Counted from the stretch's first letter, positions 1-6,537 are shown. The stretch is DNA of 6,811 nt from Ruaniaceae bacterium (GCA_030450655.1 JAKDIE010000075.1:1-6811), one strand, 5' to 3'. Notes: generated by a model from the letters alone, not told the origin. Program-made: numbers and translations.

Positions 1-750
1 ATGACCACGACGCTTTCGATCGACTGTGGCGGCGGCGGGATCAAGGGCTCGGTGCTCGATGATTCCGGGACGTTGCGCGCGCAGCCCGTGCGTGCCGCTA
101 CGCCATACCCGCTGCCCCCGGAGCGGCTCGTGCGCGTGATAGAGGGACTCGCGGCGCAGATGCCCACAGCGGATCGCGTCACTGTGGGCATGCCGGGCAT
201 GATTCGGCACGGGATTGTGGTGGCGACGCCGCATTACGTGTGTAAGGCAGGGCCGCGCACGAAGGTGCTGCCGGAGCTCGTGGCGGCGTGGGGAGGGTTC
301 AACATGCGCGAGGCGGTCTCGGCGGAGCTCGGGATGCCCGCGCTTGTGCTCAACGACGCAGAGGTGCACGGCTCCGGGCTGGTCACTGGGCGCGGGCTCG
401 AGATGGTCATCACTCTCGGCACGGGGCTCGGGAACGCGATCTTCGACAACGGCCGGCTCGCGCCGCACGCCGAGCTGAGCCAGGCCACGGTGAAGTGGGG
501 GCTCACCTATGACGAGTACCTCGGTGAGCACGAGCGCATCCGGCTGGGGGACGCGCACTGGTCCCGGCGCGCCCGCGTGGTGATCGAGTCCTGGGTGCCC
601 GTGTACATGTGGGATCGCCTGTATGTGGGCGGCGGCAACTCGCGCCGCATCACCTCGCCGCAGCGGGACAAGCTGCCGGAGAACGTGGTGATCGCCTCCA
701 ACGCGGCGGGGATCATGGGCGGCGTGCGGGCTTGGGAGATGGTTCACTGA
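1..750 (+). CDS. ROK-family protein, polyphosphate-glucokinase-like
   Basis: The 249-residue protein has the ROK layout. An N-terminal phosphate-binding motif DCGGGGIKG lies at residues 8-16. LND at 117-119 carries the usual catalytic aspartate (D119). LGTGLGN at 139-145 is the second phosphate loop, and GGGNS at 210-214 lies in the C-terminal nucleotide-binding part. The length and general pattern resemble actinobacterial polyphosphate/ATP glucokinases (PpgK), and there is no ROK zinc motif. The expected activity is phosphorylation of glucose or a related sugar in the cytoplasm, but this is an inference. The motif that is EhGH in PpgK reads ELSQ (158-161) here, so the sugar-contacting histidine is a glutamine, and the following region (WGLTYDEYLG) differs from PpgK. 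It may be a different ROK clade with another substrate or weak activity. The ATG is the first base of the window, so no upstream signal can be checked. The last 38 bases overlap the convergent transporter gene. The ROK assignment is firm; the substrate is not. Confidence 0.85.
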   Translation: MTTTLSIDCGGGGIKGSVLDDSGTLRAQPVRAATPYPLPPERLVRVIEGLAAQMPTADRVTVGMPGMIRHGIVVATPHYVCKAGPRTKVLPELVAAWGGFNMREAVSAELGMPALVLNDAEVHGSGLVTGRGLEMVITLGTGLGNAIFDNGRLAPHAELSQATVKWGLTYDEYLGEHERIRLGDAHWSRRARVVIESWVPVYMWDRLYVGGGNSRRITSPQRDKLPENVVIASNAAGIMGGVRAWEMVH

Positions 751-1636
751 CGGTGCCGCGTGCGGCAACGATCACGAGGCCGAGCGCGATGAGCGCGATG
801 CCGGTCGCTGCCGCGCCGTCGAGGCGCTCGCCCAGCACGAACAGTCCGAGGAGTGTGGCACCCATCGGCTCCGCCAAGGTGAGGGTGGTGACGGTGGTAC
901 TGCGCAGGCCCGTGAGCCCCCACGCCCACAGCGTGTAGGCGAAGGCAACGGTGATCACGCCCAGCCAGAGCGTCACGGCGAGCCCGTGCGGCGTCCAGAG
1001 CCAGGCGGTGTCCGTGAGGATGAGGATGGGCAGGCCGAGCAGACCGGCGAAGCCGAACACGGTGCCAGTCGCTGTCGTGGCGCTCCAACGGCGTTCGAAG
1101 AGTGATTTCGAGGCCACCGTGAAGAGCGCGTACGAGGCACCCGCTCCGATCGACACGAGGAGTCCAGAAGCGCTCACGGAACCCGGGGCTGCGCCGTTGC
1201 TGAGGAGCCCCGAGACCAGCACCACGCCCACAATCGCCACGGCGGTGGCGAGAACCCAACGCGCGGGCGGCGGCTTGCGGAGCACCAGCGCCTCGAAGAG
1301 GCCGGCGGCAACCGGCGCAGTTCCGATCGTTACCACCGTGCCAATCGCCACACCGTTCAACGCCGTTCCCGCGAAAAAGAGAGCGTTGTATGCGAGGACC
1401 CCGACGACGCCGAGGGCCACCGGTACGCGCGCATCGCGTACGGCAGGGAGCCAGGCTGGGGAGGAGGCGGCGCGCCGGTGCGCCACGAACGCGATCAGCG
1501 CGAGGAGGAGCCCGCCAAGTAGCCCACGCCCGGCGCCAACTGCCACTGGGGATGCGTCAAGACCGCCGAGCGCCTGCACGGTCCCCGTGGTCGCGAAACA
1601 CAACGACGCGACGAGGACAGCGAGGACGTGCAACAC
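713..1636 (-). CDS. EamA/DMT-superfamily transporter, ten membrane helices
   Basis: The 307-residue protein is strongly hydrophobic and shows about ten membrane segments, near residues 3-22, 31-52, 71-91, 95-118, 126-145, 156-176, 189-209, 217-237, 245-268 and 274-293. This is the duplicated EamA fold of drug/metabolite transporters. The second repeat ends with the typical LAEPMGATLLGLFVLGERL (254-272). The first repeat has a related TAPVAAGLFEALVLRK (106-121) in which the usual glutamate is missing. The tail after residue 293 is short and proline-rich. Such proteins export or import small metabolites across the cytoplasmic membrane; nothing here identifies the substrate. The start is GTG at 1636, the only plausible start upstream of helix 1. 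It has no Shine-Dalgarno but has a CACAAT hexamer six bases ahead, which suggests a leaderless message. It lies 80 bases downstream of the acidic-protein gene on the same strand and could also be read from that promoter. Its 3' end overlaps the ROK gene. Confidence 0.9.
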   Translation of the reverse strand: MLHVLAVLVASLCFATTGTVQALGGLDASPVAVGAGRGLLGGLLLALIAFVAHRRAASSPAWLPAVRDARVPVALGVVGVLAYNALFFAGTALNGVAIGTVVTIGTAPVAAGLFEALVLRKPPPARWVLATAVAIVGVVLVSGLLSNGAAPGSVSASGLLVSIGAGASYALFTVASKSLFERRWSATTATGTVFGFAGLLGLPILILTDTAWLWTPHGLAVTLWLGVITVAFAYTLWAWGLTGLRSTTVTTLTLAEPMGATLLGLFVLGERLDGAAATGIALIALGLVIVAARGTVSEPSPKPARRP

Positions 1637-1642
1637 CCGTGA

Positions 1643-1648
1643 ATTGTG
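1643..1648 (-). promoter_or_regulatory. Candidate -10 element for the EamA gene
   Basis: On the minus strand CACAAT matches TATAAT at four of six positions and stands exactly six bases before the GTG start. That spacing would put transcription initiation at or next to the start codon. No -35-like hexamer is seen 16-18 bases further upstream. The call rests on the motif and on the same spacing at the two other minus-strand genes. Confidence 0.35.
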
Positions 1649-1716
1649 GCACCAAGTTCGCAGATCTGCGCGCAGGCGCCAGATCCTGGCACAGAGTCCG
1701 AGGCTAGCGCGGGCGG

Positions 1717-2172
1717 CTACTGATCGTTCTCGTCGACGTCGTCTACGTTGACGTAGAACTCCTCCGCATGATCGTCGCGCTCCCGCTCGGAATCCTCATC
1801 GTCCTGGTCCGCATCCTCCTCTGAGGAGTTATCGAACAGAGGGTCGTCATCGGCGTCGGAGACGAACTCGGACCAGTCCTCCTCCTCACGATCCTCATCC
1901 ATCAGGTGCATCGCGGCTTCCTCGGCGGAGAAGTCCTTTCGCGGAGCGCCCTCGGCGCGGGCGAGGACGTCCTGTTCCTCGCCTTCCTCGTCCTCCGGGC
2001 CGTCGTCGTCGGGCTCCGATACCAAGGCGCCCACAGCGTCCGGTTGGCGATCGTACGGAACTGCCTCATCGCCGTCGGGCACCTCGCGAGCGAGCCGCGC
2101 GTCCAGGTCCTCTGGCTGGCCGTCCGAAAGATAAGTGTGGTCTGCTAGGAAAGCATCATCGCGCGTACTCAT
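1717..2172 (-). CDS. Highly acidic DUF5709-like actinobacterial protein
   Basis: The protein has 151 residues from the chosen ATG. Segments LDARLAREVPD (23-33), VGALVSEPDDDG (47-58), DVLARAEG (68-75) and SAEEAAMHLMDE (82-93) recall the DUF5709 family of actinobacteria, whose function is unknown. After residue 93 comes a 58-residue tail made mostly of Asp and Glu with Ser and Arg. It is low-complexity, probably disordered, and gives a very low isoelectric point. There is no signal peptide, membrane segment or cysteine, so a soluble cytoplasmic protein is likely. An in-frame GTG at 2205 would add 11 residues (MSEIIAWQNLT). I prefer the ATG at 2172 because the added residues look unlike the family and because CAGAAT lies six bases before the ATG, as expected for a leaderless message. 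The neighbouring transporter lies 80 bases downstream on the same strand. The family call comes from recalled motif resemblance, not a database search. Confidence 0.8.
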   Translation of the reverse strand: MSTRDDAFLADHTYLSDGQPEDLDARLAREVPDGDEAVPYDRQPDAVGALVSEPDDDGPEDEEGEEQDVLARAEGAPRKDFSAEEAAMHLMDEDREEEDWSEFVSDADDDPLFDNSSEEDADQDDEDSERERDDHAEEFYVNVDDVDENDQ

Positions 2173-2178
2173 AGTTAG

Positions 2179-2184
2179 ATTCTG
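2179..2184 (-). promoter_or_regulatory. Candidate -10 element for the acidic-protein gene
   Basis: CAGAAT on the minus strand matches TATAAT at four of six positions and lies six bases upstream of the ATG at 2172. No Shine-Dalgarno is present, so a leaderless transcript beginning at the ATG is the simplest reading. The -35 region is not recognisable. Confidence 0.4.
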
Positions 2185-2221
2185 CCACGCAATGATCTCA
2201 CTCACAGTTCGTTGGCCGCTT

Positions 2222-2251
2222 TTGACCAGATTCCCATGGCGGGCGTACTCT
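2222..2251 (+). promoter_or_regulatory. Candidate promoter of the rplM-rpsI operon
   Basis: TTGACC (2222-2227) and TACTCT (2246-2251) are separated by 18 bases, a good match to the TTGACA / TANNNT pattern of housekeeping sigma-factor promoters in actinobacteria. Transcription would begin near 2258 and leave a leader of roughly 100 bases before the rplM start. It lies in the divergent gap between the acidic-protein gene and rplM. A second TTGACC at 2307-2312 lacks a -10 partner. Confidence 0.45.
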
Positions 2252-2307
2252 TGGGGATTGTCATGCGCTTTGGTGTATTCCCACTCGCCGGCGCCGAGAC
2301 ACTCTCT

Positions 2308-2337
2308 TGACCGCGATCCGCTTTTTCACGCGGGTCA
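2308..2337 (+). promoter_or_regulatory. Hairpin in the rplM leader, possible autoregulatory element
   Basis: TGACCGCG (2308-2315) pairs with CGCGG-G-TCA (2329-2337), giving an eight-pair stem with one bulged G (2334) and a 13-base loop that includes five consecutive Ts. It ends eight bases before the rplM Shine-Dalgarno. No T-tract follows the stem, so it is not a typical terminator. L13 operons in other bacteria have regulatory leaders, and E. coli L13 represses its own operon. A regulatory role here is inference from position and structure only. Confidence 0.35.
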
Positions 2338-2360
2338 CCACACTGAAGAGGCTTAGCCAA

Positions 2361-2804
2361 GTGCGTACATACACACCCAAGCCAGCCGACGTTGAGAAGA
2401 AGTGGCACATTATTGATGCCACCGACGTCGTCCTGGGACGATTGGCAGTTCAGGCTGCCACCCTACTGCGTGGGAAGCACAAGCCGATCTTTGCCCCGCA
2501 CGTCGACACCGGCGACTTCGTCATCATCATCAATGCTGACAAGGTTGCGCTGACGGGTTCGAAGGCGGAGAAGAAGCTCGCTTACCGACACTCCGGATAC
2601 CCGGGCGGACTCAAGTCCGTCAACTACGAAACGCTCCTGGCCACGCGCCCGGACCGTGCCGTGGAGAAGGCCATCGCCGGAATGCTCCCCAAGAACAAGC
2701 TGGGCCGCGCCCAGATCAAGAAGTTGAAGGTCTACGCGGGCGCAGAGCACCCGCACGGCGCGCAGAAGCCCGAGACGTTCGAGATTACTCAGGTGGCTCA
2801 GTAG
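2361..2804 (+). CDS. rplM: 50S ribosomal protein L13
   Basis: The 147-residue protein is full length for bacterial uL13 and resembles the family throughout. Recognisable blocks are [16 protein letters not shown] (15-30), [18 protein letters not shown] (37-54), HSGYPGG (77-83), and the family signature around [11 protein letters not shown] (106-116) followed by [16 protein letters not shown] (122-137). L13 is one of the first proteins to assemble on 23S rRNA in the 50S subunit. The start is GTG at 2361, giving the usual MRTYTPK beginning. A longer reading from 2307 would add 18 residues foreign to L13 and would swallow the leader hairpin. A purine-rich GAAGAGG (2345-2351) lies nine bases upstream as Shine-Dalgarno. 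It is the first gene of the rplM-rpsI operon, with rpsI 24 bases downstream. Confidence 0.98.
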   Translation: MRTYTPKPADVEKKWHIIDATDVVLGRLAVQAATLLRGKHKPIFAPHVDTGDFVIIINADKVALTGSKAEKKLAYRHSGYPGGLKSVNYETLLATRPDRAVEKAIAGMLPKNKLGRAQIKKLKVYAGAEHPHGAQKPETFEITQVAQ

Positions 2805-2828
2805 CCTCCTCCCAACATTAGGAGAACC

Positions 2829-3314
2829 GTGGTTTCATCCACAGACACCGAGCTGGAGAGCGAAGAGCTGACCAGCTACACCTCAGAGACCGTCCTTGAG
2901 GTTGCGACCCACGGCCAGTCGCTCACGGCGCCTGGTTACGGCACCGGCCGTCGCAAGGAGGCTGTGGCGCGCGTTCGCCTCATCCCCGGCACGGGCGTGG
3001 TGACCGTGAATGGTCGCGCTTTCGAGGAGTACTTCCCGAACAAGCTGCACCAGCAGCTCATCAACTCCCCGTTCGTGTTGCTCGGCCTCGAGCAGCGTTT
3101 TGACGTGATCGCCCTCATTGATGGCGGCGGCATCTCCGGCCAGGCCGGCGCGATGCGCCACGGCATCTCGCGTGCGCTCAACGAGATCGATCGCGACGCG
3201 AACCGTGCGGAGCTCAAGAAGGCTGGATTCCTCACGCGCGACGCCCGCGCGGTCGAGCGGAAGAAGGCTGGACTGAAGAAGGCCCGCAAGGCGCCGCAGT
3301 ACTCCAAGCGTTAA
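2829..3314 (+). CDS. rpsI: 30S ribosomal protein S9
   Basis: The protein has 161 residues. The conserved uS9 body begins near residue 35 ([16 protein letters not shown], 36-51). It includes [12 protein letters not shown] (60-71) and the signature [19 protein letters not shown] (99-117), and ends in the basic tail QYSKR, which in S9 reaches the P-site tRNA anticodon stem. The first ~35 residues are an acidic Ser/Thr/Glu-rich extension absent from E. coli S9 (130 residues) but common in actinobacteria, where EELTSYT-type motifs recur. Its role is unknown. The start is GTG at 2829, preceded by AGGAG (2820-2824) at a rather tight four-base spacing. The gene follows rplM by 24 bases and is closed by an intrinsic terminator 12 bases after the stop codon. 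Confidence 0.97.
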   Translation: MVSSTDTELESEELTSYTSETVLEVATHGQSLTAPGYGTGRRKEAVARVRLIPGTGVVTVNGRAFEEYFPNKLHQQLINSPFVLLGLEQRFDVIALIDGGGISGQAGAMRHGISRALNEIDRDANRAELKKAGFLTRDARAVERKKAGLKKARKAPQYSKR

Positions 3315-3326
3315 TCGACGCTTCAC

Positions 3327-3361
3327 ACGGCCCCGCGCACTTCGGTACGCGGGGCCGTTTT
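3327..3361 (+). terminator. Intrinsic terminator of the rplM-rpsI operon
   Basis: An 11-bp perfect GC-rich stem pairs ACGGCCCCGCG (3327-3337) with its complement at 3348-3358. At the top of the hairpin, after a C/A mismatch, two more pairs close a TTCG tetraloop (3341-3344), which is an unusually stable loop. TTTT (3358-3361) follows directly. It stands 12 bases after the rpsI stop and should separate the ribosomal operon from glmM. Confidence 0.9.
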
Positions 3362-3381
3362 GCGTCCCTGGTATCACGGGC

Positions 3382-3410
3382 GAATCAGGTGAATCAGGTG
3401 AATCTCAGGG
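3382..3410 (+). repeat. Short tandem repeat GAATCAGGT, about three units
   Basis: GAATCAGGT occurs twice head to tail (3382-3390, 3391-3399) and is followed by a degenerate third unit GAATCTCAGGG (3400-3410). It lies between the rpsI terminator and the glmM start. The function is unknown. It could be replication slippage or repeated contacts for a DNA-binding protein. Confidence 0.6.
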
Positions 3411-3454
3411 TGATCGAATCCCGATGGCTGGCGCGAGGATGGCGTGACGCCAGG

Positions 3455-3460
3455 TAGCAT
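3455..3460 (+). promoter_or_regulatory. Candidate -10 element for glmM
   Basis: TAGCAT fits the TANNNT pattern and stands 28 bases before the glmM ATG, so a transcript from near 3466 would include the glmM Shine-Dalgarno. No good -35 hexamer is seen. A promoter is expected somewhere in this gap because of the strong terminator upstream. Confidence 0.35.
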
Positions 3461-3487
3461 CGGATCCAGAAATCCTGAGGAGGACTG

Positions 3488-4840
3488 ATGCCCCGACTAT
3501 TCGGCACAGACGGCGTTCGCGGATTAGCGAATCGTGACATCACGGCGGAGCTCGCCCTGGATCTTGGGGTCGCCGCGGCGCGCGTCTTGACGCGTCACGT
3601 GGACGATGCCCACCCCGGCAAGCCGCGCGCGATCATCGGCCGCGACACCCGGGTCTCGGGGGAGTTCCTCTCCGGCGCGATCTCGGCGGGACTGGCCTCC
3701 GCTGGCGTGGACGTGACGCGCATGGGTGTTCTGCCCACGCCGGCGATCGCTCACCTCACTGCCGCCACCGATGTGGACCTCGGCGTGGTCATCTCCGCCT
3801 CCCACAACCCGATGGAGGATAACGGGATCAAGTTCATTGCGCGCGGCGGCTACAAGCTCGATGACGCGATCGAGGATGAGATCCAGGAGGCGATCGGGAC
3901 CAAGTGGGCGCTGCCGATCGGCAACGACGTGGGCCGCATCGGAAAGGACGAAACCCACGCGGATCGCCTCTACGTGGACCACCTCGTGAACGCCGTCGGG
4001 ACGAATCTCGAAGGTGTGCGGATTGCCGTGGACTGCGCGAACGGCGCCGCATCGTCCGTGGGTCCGGCGGCGCTGCGTGCGGCGGGCGCGGACGTGGTGG
4101 TCATGAACTCCTCCCCGAACGGCACGAACATCAATGCGAAGTGCGGCTCCACCCACCCGGAGCAACTCCAGGCGGTCACGGTGGCCTCGGAGGCGGCGTT
4201 CGGCGTGGCGTACGACGGCGACGCGGACCGCTGCCTCGCCGTGGACCACGAGGGAACCCTGGTGGACGGCGATCAGATCATGGCGATTCTGGCGCTCGAC
4301 ATGAAGGAGCAGGGCCTACTCCACGACAACACGCTCGTGGTGACGGTCATGTCCAACCTCGGCTTGCTTCTTGCGATGAAGGAGCACGGCGTGCGGATCG
4401 TGCAGACCACCGTGGGGGACCGGTACGTGCTTGAGGCGATGCGCGCGGGGCGGTACACGCTCGGCGGTGAGCAGTCCGGGCACATCATCAACTCGCTTCA
4501 CGCCACCACGGGTGATGGCATCCTCTCGTCGCTGATGCTCGCGGCCGTGATCAAGAAGTCCGGGAAGTCGCTGAAGGAGCTTGCGAGCGTGGTGACGCGG
4601 CTACCGCAGGTGCTCGTCAACGTGAAGGGTGTGGACAAGTCCCGCGTGCCCTCGGACGCGAAGCTGCAATCGGCCGTGAAGGCCGCCGAAGAGCGCCTCG
4701 GCGAGACCGGGCGGGTGCTGCTGCGGTCCTCGGGACCCGAGCCACTCGTGCGCGTCATGGTTGAGGCCGCGACCCAAGACGAGGCGGACTCCGTGGCCCA
4801 CGAGCTCGCCGGGGTGGTGCGCGAGCGCCTCGCTCTCTGA
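3488..4840 (+). CDS. glmM: Phosphoglucosamine mutase
   Basis: The 450-residue protein is full length for GlmM and has every hallmark of the alpha-D-phosphohexomutase family in order. RLFGTDGVRG (3-12) is at the N-terminus. The active-site loop ISASHNP (102-108) holds S105 as the phosphorylated serine. The metal-binding loop is DGDADR (243-248), the sugar-binding loop is GGEQSGH (326-332), and the C-terminal phosphate-binding loop is RSSGPEP (413-419). The enzyme converts glucosamine-6-phosphate to glucosamine-1-phosphate in the cytoplasm, the step before GlmU makes UDP-GlcNAc for peptidoglycan and other glycans. The ATG is preceded by a strong Shine-Dalgarno GAGGAGG (3477-3483). The position just after rplM-rpsI is common in actinobacteria. 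A terminator and candidate promoter upstream suggest expression independent of the ribosomal genes. The DedA-family gene begins 41 bases downstream with no terminator between, so the two may be co-transcribed. Confidence 0.98.
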   Translation: MPRLFGTDGVRGLANRDITAELALDLGVAAARVLTRHVDDAHPGKPRAIIGRDTRVSGEFLSGAISAGLASAGVDVTRMGVLPTPAIAHLTAATDVDLGVVISASHNPMEDNGIKFIARGGYKLDDAIEDEIQEAIGTKWALPIGNDVGRIGKDETHADRLYVDHLVNAVGTNLEGVRIAVDCANGAASSVGPAALRAAGADVVVMNSSPNGTNINAKCGSTHPEQLQAVTVASEAAFGVAYDGDADRCLAVDHEGTLVDGDQIMAILALDMKEQGLLHDNTLVVTVMSNLGLLLAMKEHGVRIVQTTVGDRYVLEAMRAGRYTLGGEQSGHIINSLHATTGDGILSSLMLAAVIKKSGKSLKELASVVTRLPQVLVNVKGVDKSRVPSDAKLQSAVKAAEERLGETGRVLLRSSGPEPLVRVMVEAATQDEADSVAHELAGVVRERLAL

Positions 4841-4881
4841 GCGATTACTGGCAACCGCTGGACCTGGCCGATCGGACAATT

Positions 4882-5502
4882 GTGGACTCCCTCATGCACA
4901 TCGGCGAGTGGGCACTTCAACTCGTCGATTCTCCGTGGATTCTCCTCGTCTTGTTTGTGCTCACCACGATTGATGGCTTCTTTCCGGTGGTGCCCTCCGA
5001 ATCGATCGTGATCGGCGCGACCGTCCTGATTGTGGCCGACGGCGGTATCTCACTTTGGTGGATCTGGTTGGCTGGCGCTGCGGGAGCCTTCCTCGGCGAC
5101 TTCATTGCGTACCACATCGGAAAGGCGTTGCCGATCCACAGGATGCGAGTGTTCGCCTCTGAGCGGGGAACACGAGCCCTCGAACGGGCCGAGGTGGCGC
5201 TTGACCGGCGCGCGCCCCTCTACATCATGTCCGCGCGATTCATCCCGCTTGGCCGAGTGGCCGTGAACATGACCGCCGGTGCCGTGCGCTTCCCATTCGC
5301 GCGGTTTGGCATGATCATCACGTTCTCCGCATGCCTGTGGGCCGGCTACTCGATCCTCCTTGGTCTCGTTGCAGGGAACGTGCTGGAGGAGCGCCCGCTG
5401 GTGGCCGTCGCCGTCGGGCTGGTCTTTGGGGTGACCATGGGGTGGATTATCTACCGAATCATGACGCTCCTTCACACCTTGATGTACAAGACAGGCCACT
5501 GA
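4882..5502 (+). CDS. DedA-family (VTT-domain) membrane protein
   Basis: The 206-residue integral membrane protein has hydrophobic segments near 19-30, 42-52, 58-80, 142-165 and 173-195. The DedA/VTT signature is present in both halves. DGFFPVVPSE (31-40) has the conserved acidic residue E40, and ARFIPLGR (118-125) is followed by N129 and AG (132-133), with R119 and R125 spaced like the essential arginines of E. coli YqjA/YghB. DedA proteins maintain membrane and envelope homeostasis, and some members (UptA) return undecaprenyl phosphate across the membrane. Whether this one acts on that lipid is inferred from family and from its place after glmM. The start is uncertain. GTG at 4882 is the longest reading, and ATG at 4894 (MHIGEW) would lose four residues. 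Neither has a clear Shine-Dalgarno. A GACAAT hexamer lies at 4875-4880. Confidence 0.9.
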   Translation: MDSLMHIGEWALQLVDSPWILLVLFVLTTIDGFFPVVPSESIVIGATVLIVADGGISLWWIWLAGAAGAFLGDFIAYHIGKALPIHRMRVFASERGTRALERAEVALDRRAPLYIMSARFIPLGRVAVNMTAGAVRFPFARFGMIITFSACLWAGYSILLGLVAGNVLEERPLVAVAVGLVFGVTMGWIIYRIMTLLHTLMYKTGH

Positions 5503-5598
5503 GCCAATCGGATAGTTGGCGCCGTTCTGCGCGGGACCGAGAAGCCGGAGCATCCTCGCACCGCTGAGGACGAGGCAGAGTAGGCCGAGAGTCTTGGG

Positions 5599-6525
5599 CT
5601 AGAGCTTGCGCAGGCGCATCGACTCGATGCGGTGCGCGGAATCCTTCGTGAGGACGAGCGTGGCGCGGCCGCGCGTTGGGGCGATGTTCTCGGCGAGGTT
5701 GGGCGCATTGATGCGGTCCCAGATGTGGGAGGCCGTGGCGCGGGCCTCCATCTCGTTGAGGTCTGCGTACCGGCGGAAATATGATTCGGGATTGCGGAAC
5801 GCGGTGCCCTTCAGCTTCAGGAACCGCTCGATATACCAGCGTTTGGCGTCCGCGGGGCGCGCGTCGATGTAGATCGAGAAGTCGAAGAAGTCCGAGACCG
5901 CGAGGGGGGATTCGGCTCCCTGGCGCGCCGGCTGCAGCACGTTGAGGCCCTCGAGGATCAGCACGTCCGGCTTTTTCACGATCGCCCGTTCGCCCGGGAC
6001 GATGTCATACGTGAGGTGCGAATAGACGGGCGCCGCCACCTCAGGCTCGCCCGATTTCGCCTCCTGCACGAACCGCAGTAGCGCGCGGCGGTCAAAAGAT
6101 TCGGGGAAGCCCTTGCGGTCCATGATCCCGCGGCGTTCAAGTTCCGCGTTCGGGTGCAGGAAGCCGTCCGTGGTCACGAGTTCCACCCGCGGTGTGTTCG
6201 GGAAGCGCCCGATCAGATCGCGCAGGAGGCGCGAGACCGTAGATTTGCCGACTGCGACCGAGCCGGCCACGCCAATCACGTACGGCGTGCGGCCCCCATT
6301 TTCGCGCAGGAAGGTGCTGGTGGCCGCGTGGAGGGAGCGCGTGGCCTGCTCGTACATGGCGAGCAGCGAGACGAGTGGCCGGTAGACGGCGTCGACCTCC
6401 GAGAGGTCGATCGGATCGTCGAGAGCGCGCAGGCGCGCGATGTCGGCGGCCGTGAGTGGCAGCGGTGCAGATTCGGCGAGGGCCGACCATTGAGCGCGGC
6501 TGAACTCGACGAAGGGGGATCGCAT
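5599..6525 (-). CDS. coaA: Type I pantothenate kinase
   Basis: The 308-residue protein matches bacterial CoaA (PanK-I) along its whole length. The P-loop is GVAGSVAVGKST (85-96). TTDGF (118-122) supplies the catalytic aspartate D120. Typical CoaA blocks follow: MDRKGFPESFD (135-145), YSHLTYDIVPGE (168-179), LILEGLNVLQ (189-198), the acidic-aromatic SDFFDFSIYIDA (211-222) and FRNPESYFRRYA (243-254). The enzyme phosphorylates pantothenate with ATP in the first, CoA-feedback-regulated step of coenzyme A synthesis in the cytoplasm. The ATG at 6525 is preceded by TAGGAT six bases upstream. This can be read as a -10 element for a leaderless message, or its AGGA as a Shine-Dalgarno at about seven bases. 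The gene converges on the DedA-family gene with a 96-base gap. Two palindromic repeats lie upstream. Confidence 0.97.
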   Translation of the reverse strand: MRSPFVEFSRAQWSALAESAPLPLTAADIARLRALDDPIDLSEVDAVYRPLVSLLAMYEQATRSLHAATSTFLRENGGRTPYVIGVAGSVAVGKSTVSRLLRDLIGRFPNTPRVELVTTDGFLHPNAELERRGIMDRKGFPESFDRRALLRFVQEAKSGEPEVAAPVYSHLTYDIVPGERAIVKKPDVLILEGLNVLQPARQGAESPLAVSDFFDFSIYIDARPADAKRWYIERFLKLKGTAFRNPESYFRRYADLNEMEARATASHIWDRINAPNLAENIAPTRGRATLVLTKDSAHRIESMRLRKL

Positions 6526-6531
6526 GGTGAC

Positions 6532-6537
6532 ATCCTA
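6532..6537 (-). promoter_or_regulatory. Candidate -10 element for coaA
   Basis: TAGGAT fits TANNNT and stands six bases before the coaA ATG, which would give a leaderless transcript. No -35 hexamer is seen at 17-18 bases. The AGGA inside it could instead be a ribosome-binding site, in which case the promoter lies further up, possibly within or beyond the repeats. Confidence 0.4.

Noticed and set aside
1678..1690. GCCAG-ATC-CTGGC hairpin between the transporter and acidic-protein genes
   Set aside because: It is a five-pair stem with a three-base loop and no T-tract, too weak to call a terminator or site.
951..1751. 266-codon open frame on the plus strand opposite the transporter gene
   Set aside because: Its translation is a low-complexity Ala/Arg/Thr/Pro mix with no recognisable family. 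It lies antisense to a clear ten-helix transporter and is an expected by-product of high GC.
2307..2360. Longer N-terminus for L13 starting at TTG 2307
   Set aside because: The extra 18 residues are absent from L13. The GTG at 2361 gives the standard start and has a purine-rich site upstream.
3524..4249. 241-codon open frame on the minus strand inside glmM
   Set aside because: It is antisense to a fully conserved GlmM. The Arg/His/Val-rich product resembles nothing.
5503..5598. Possible bidirectional terminator between the convergent DedA-family gene and coaA
   Set aside because: The only inverted pairs are five bases long (GCCAA/TTGGC at 5503-5520, CCTCG/CGAGG at 5554-5575), and neither is followed by a T-run on either strand.
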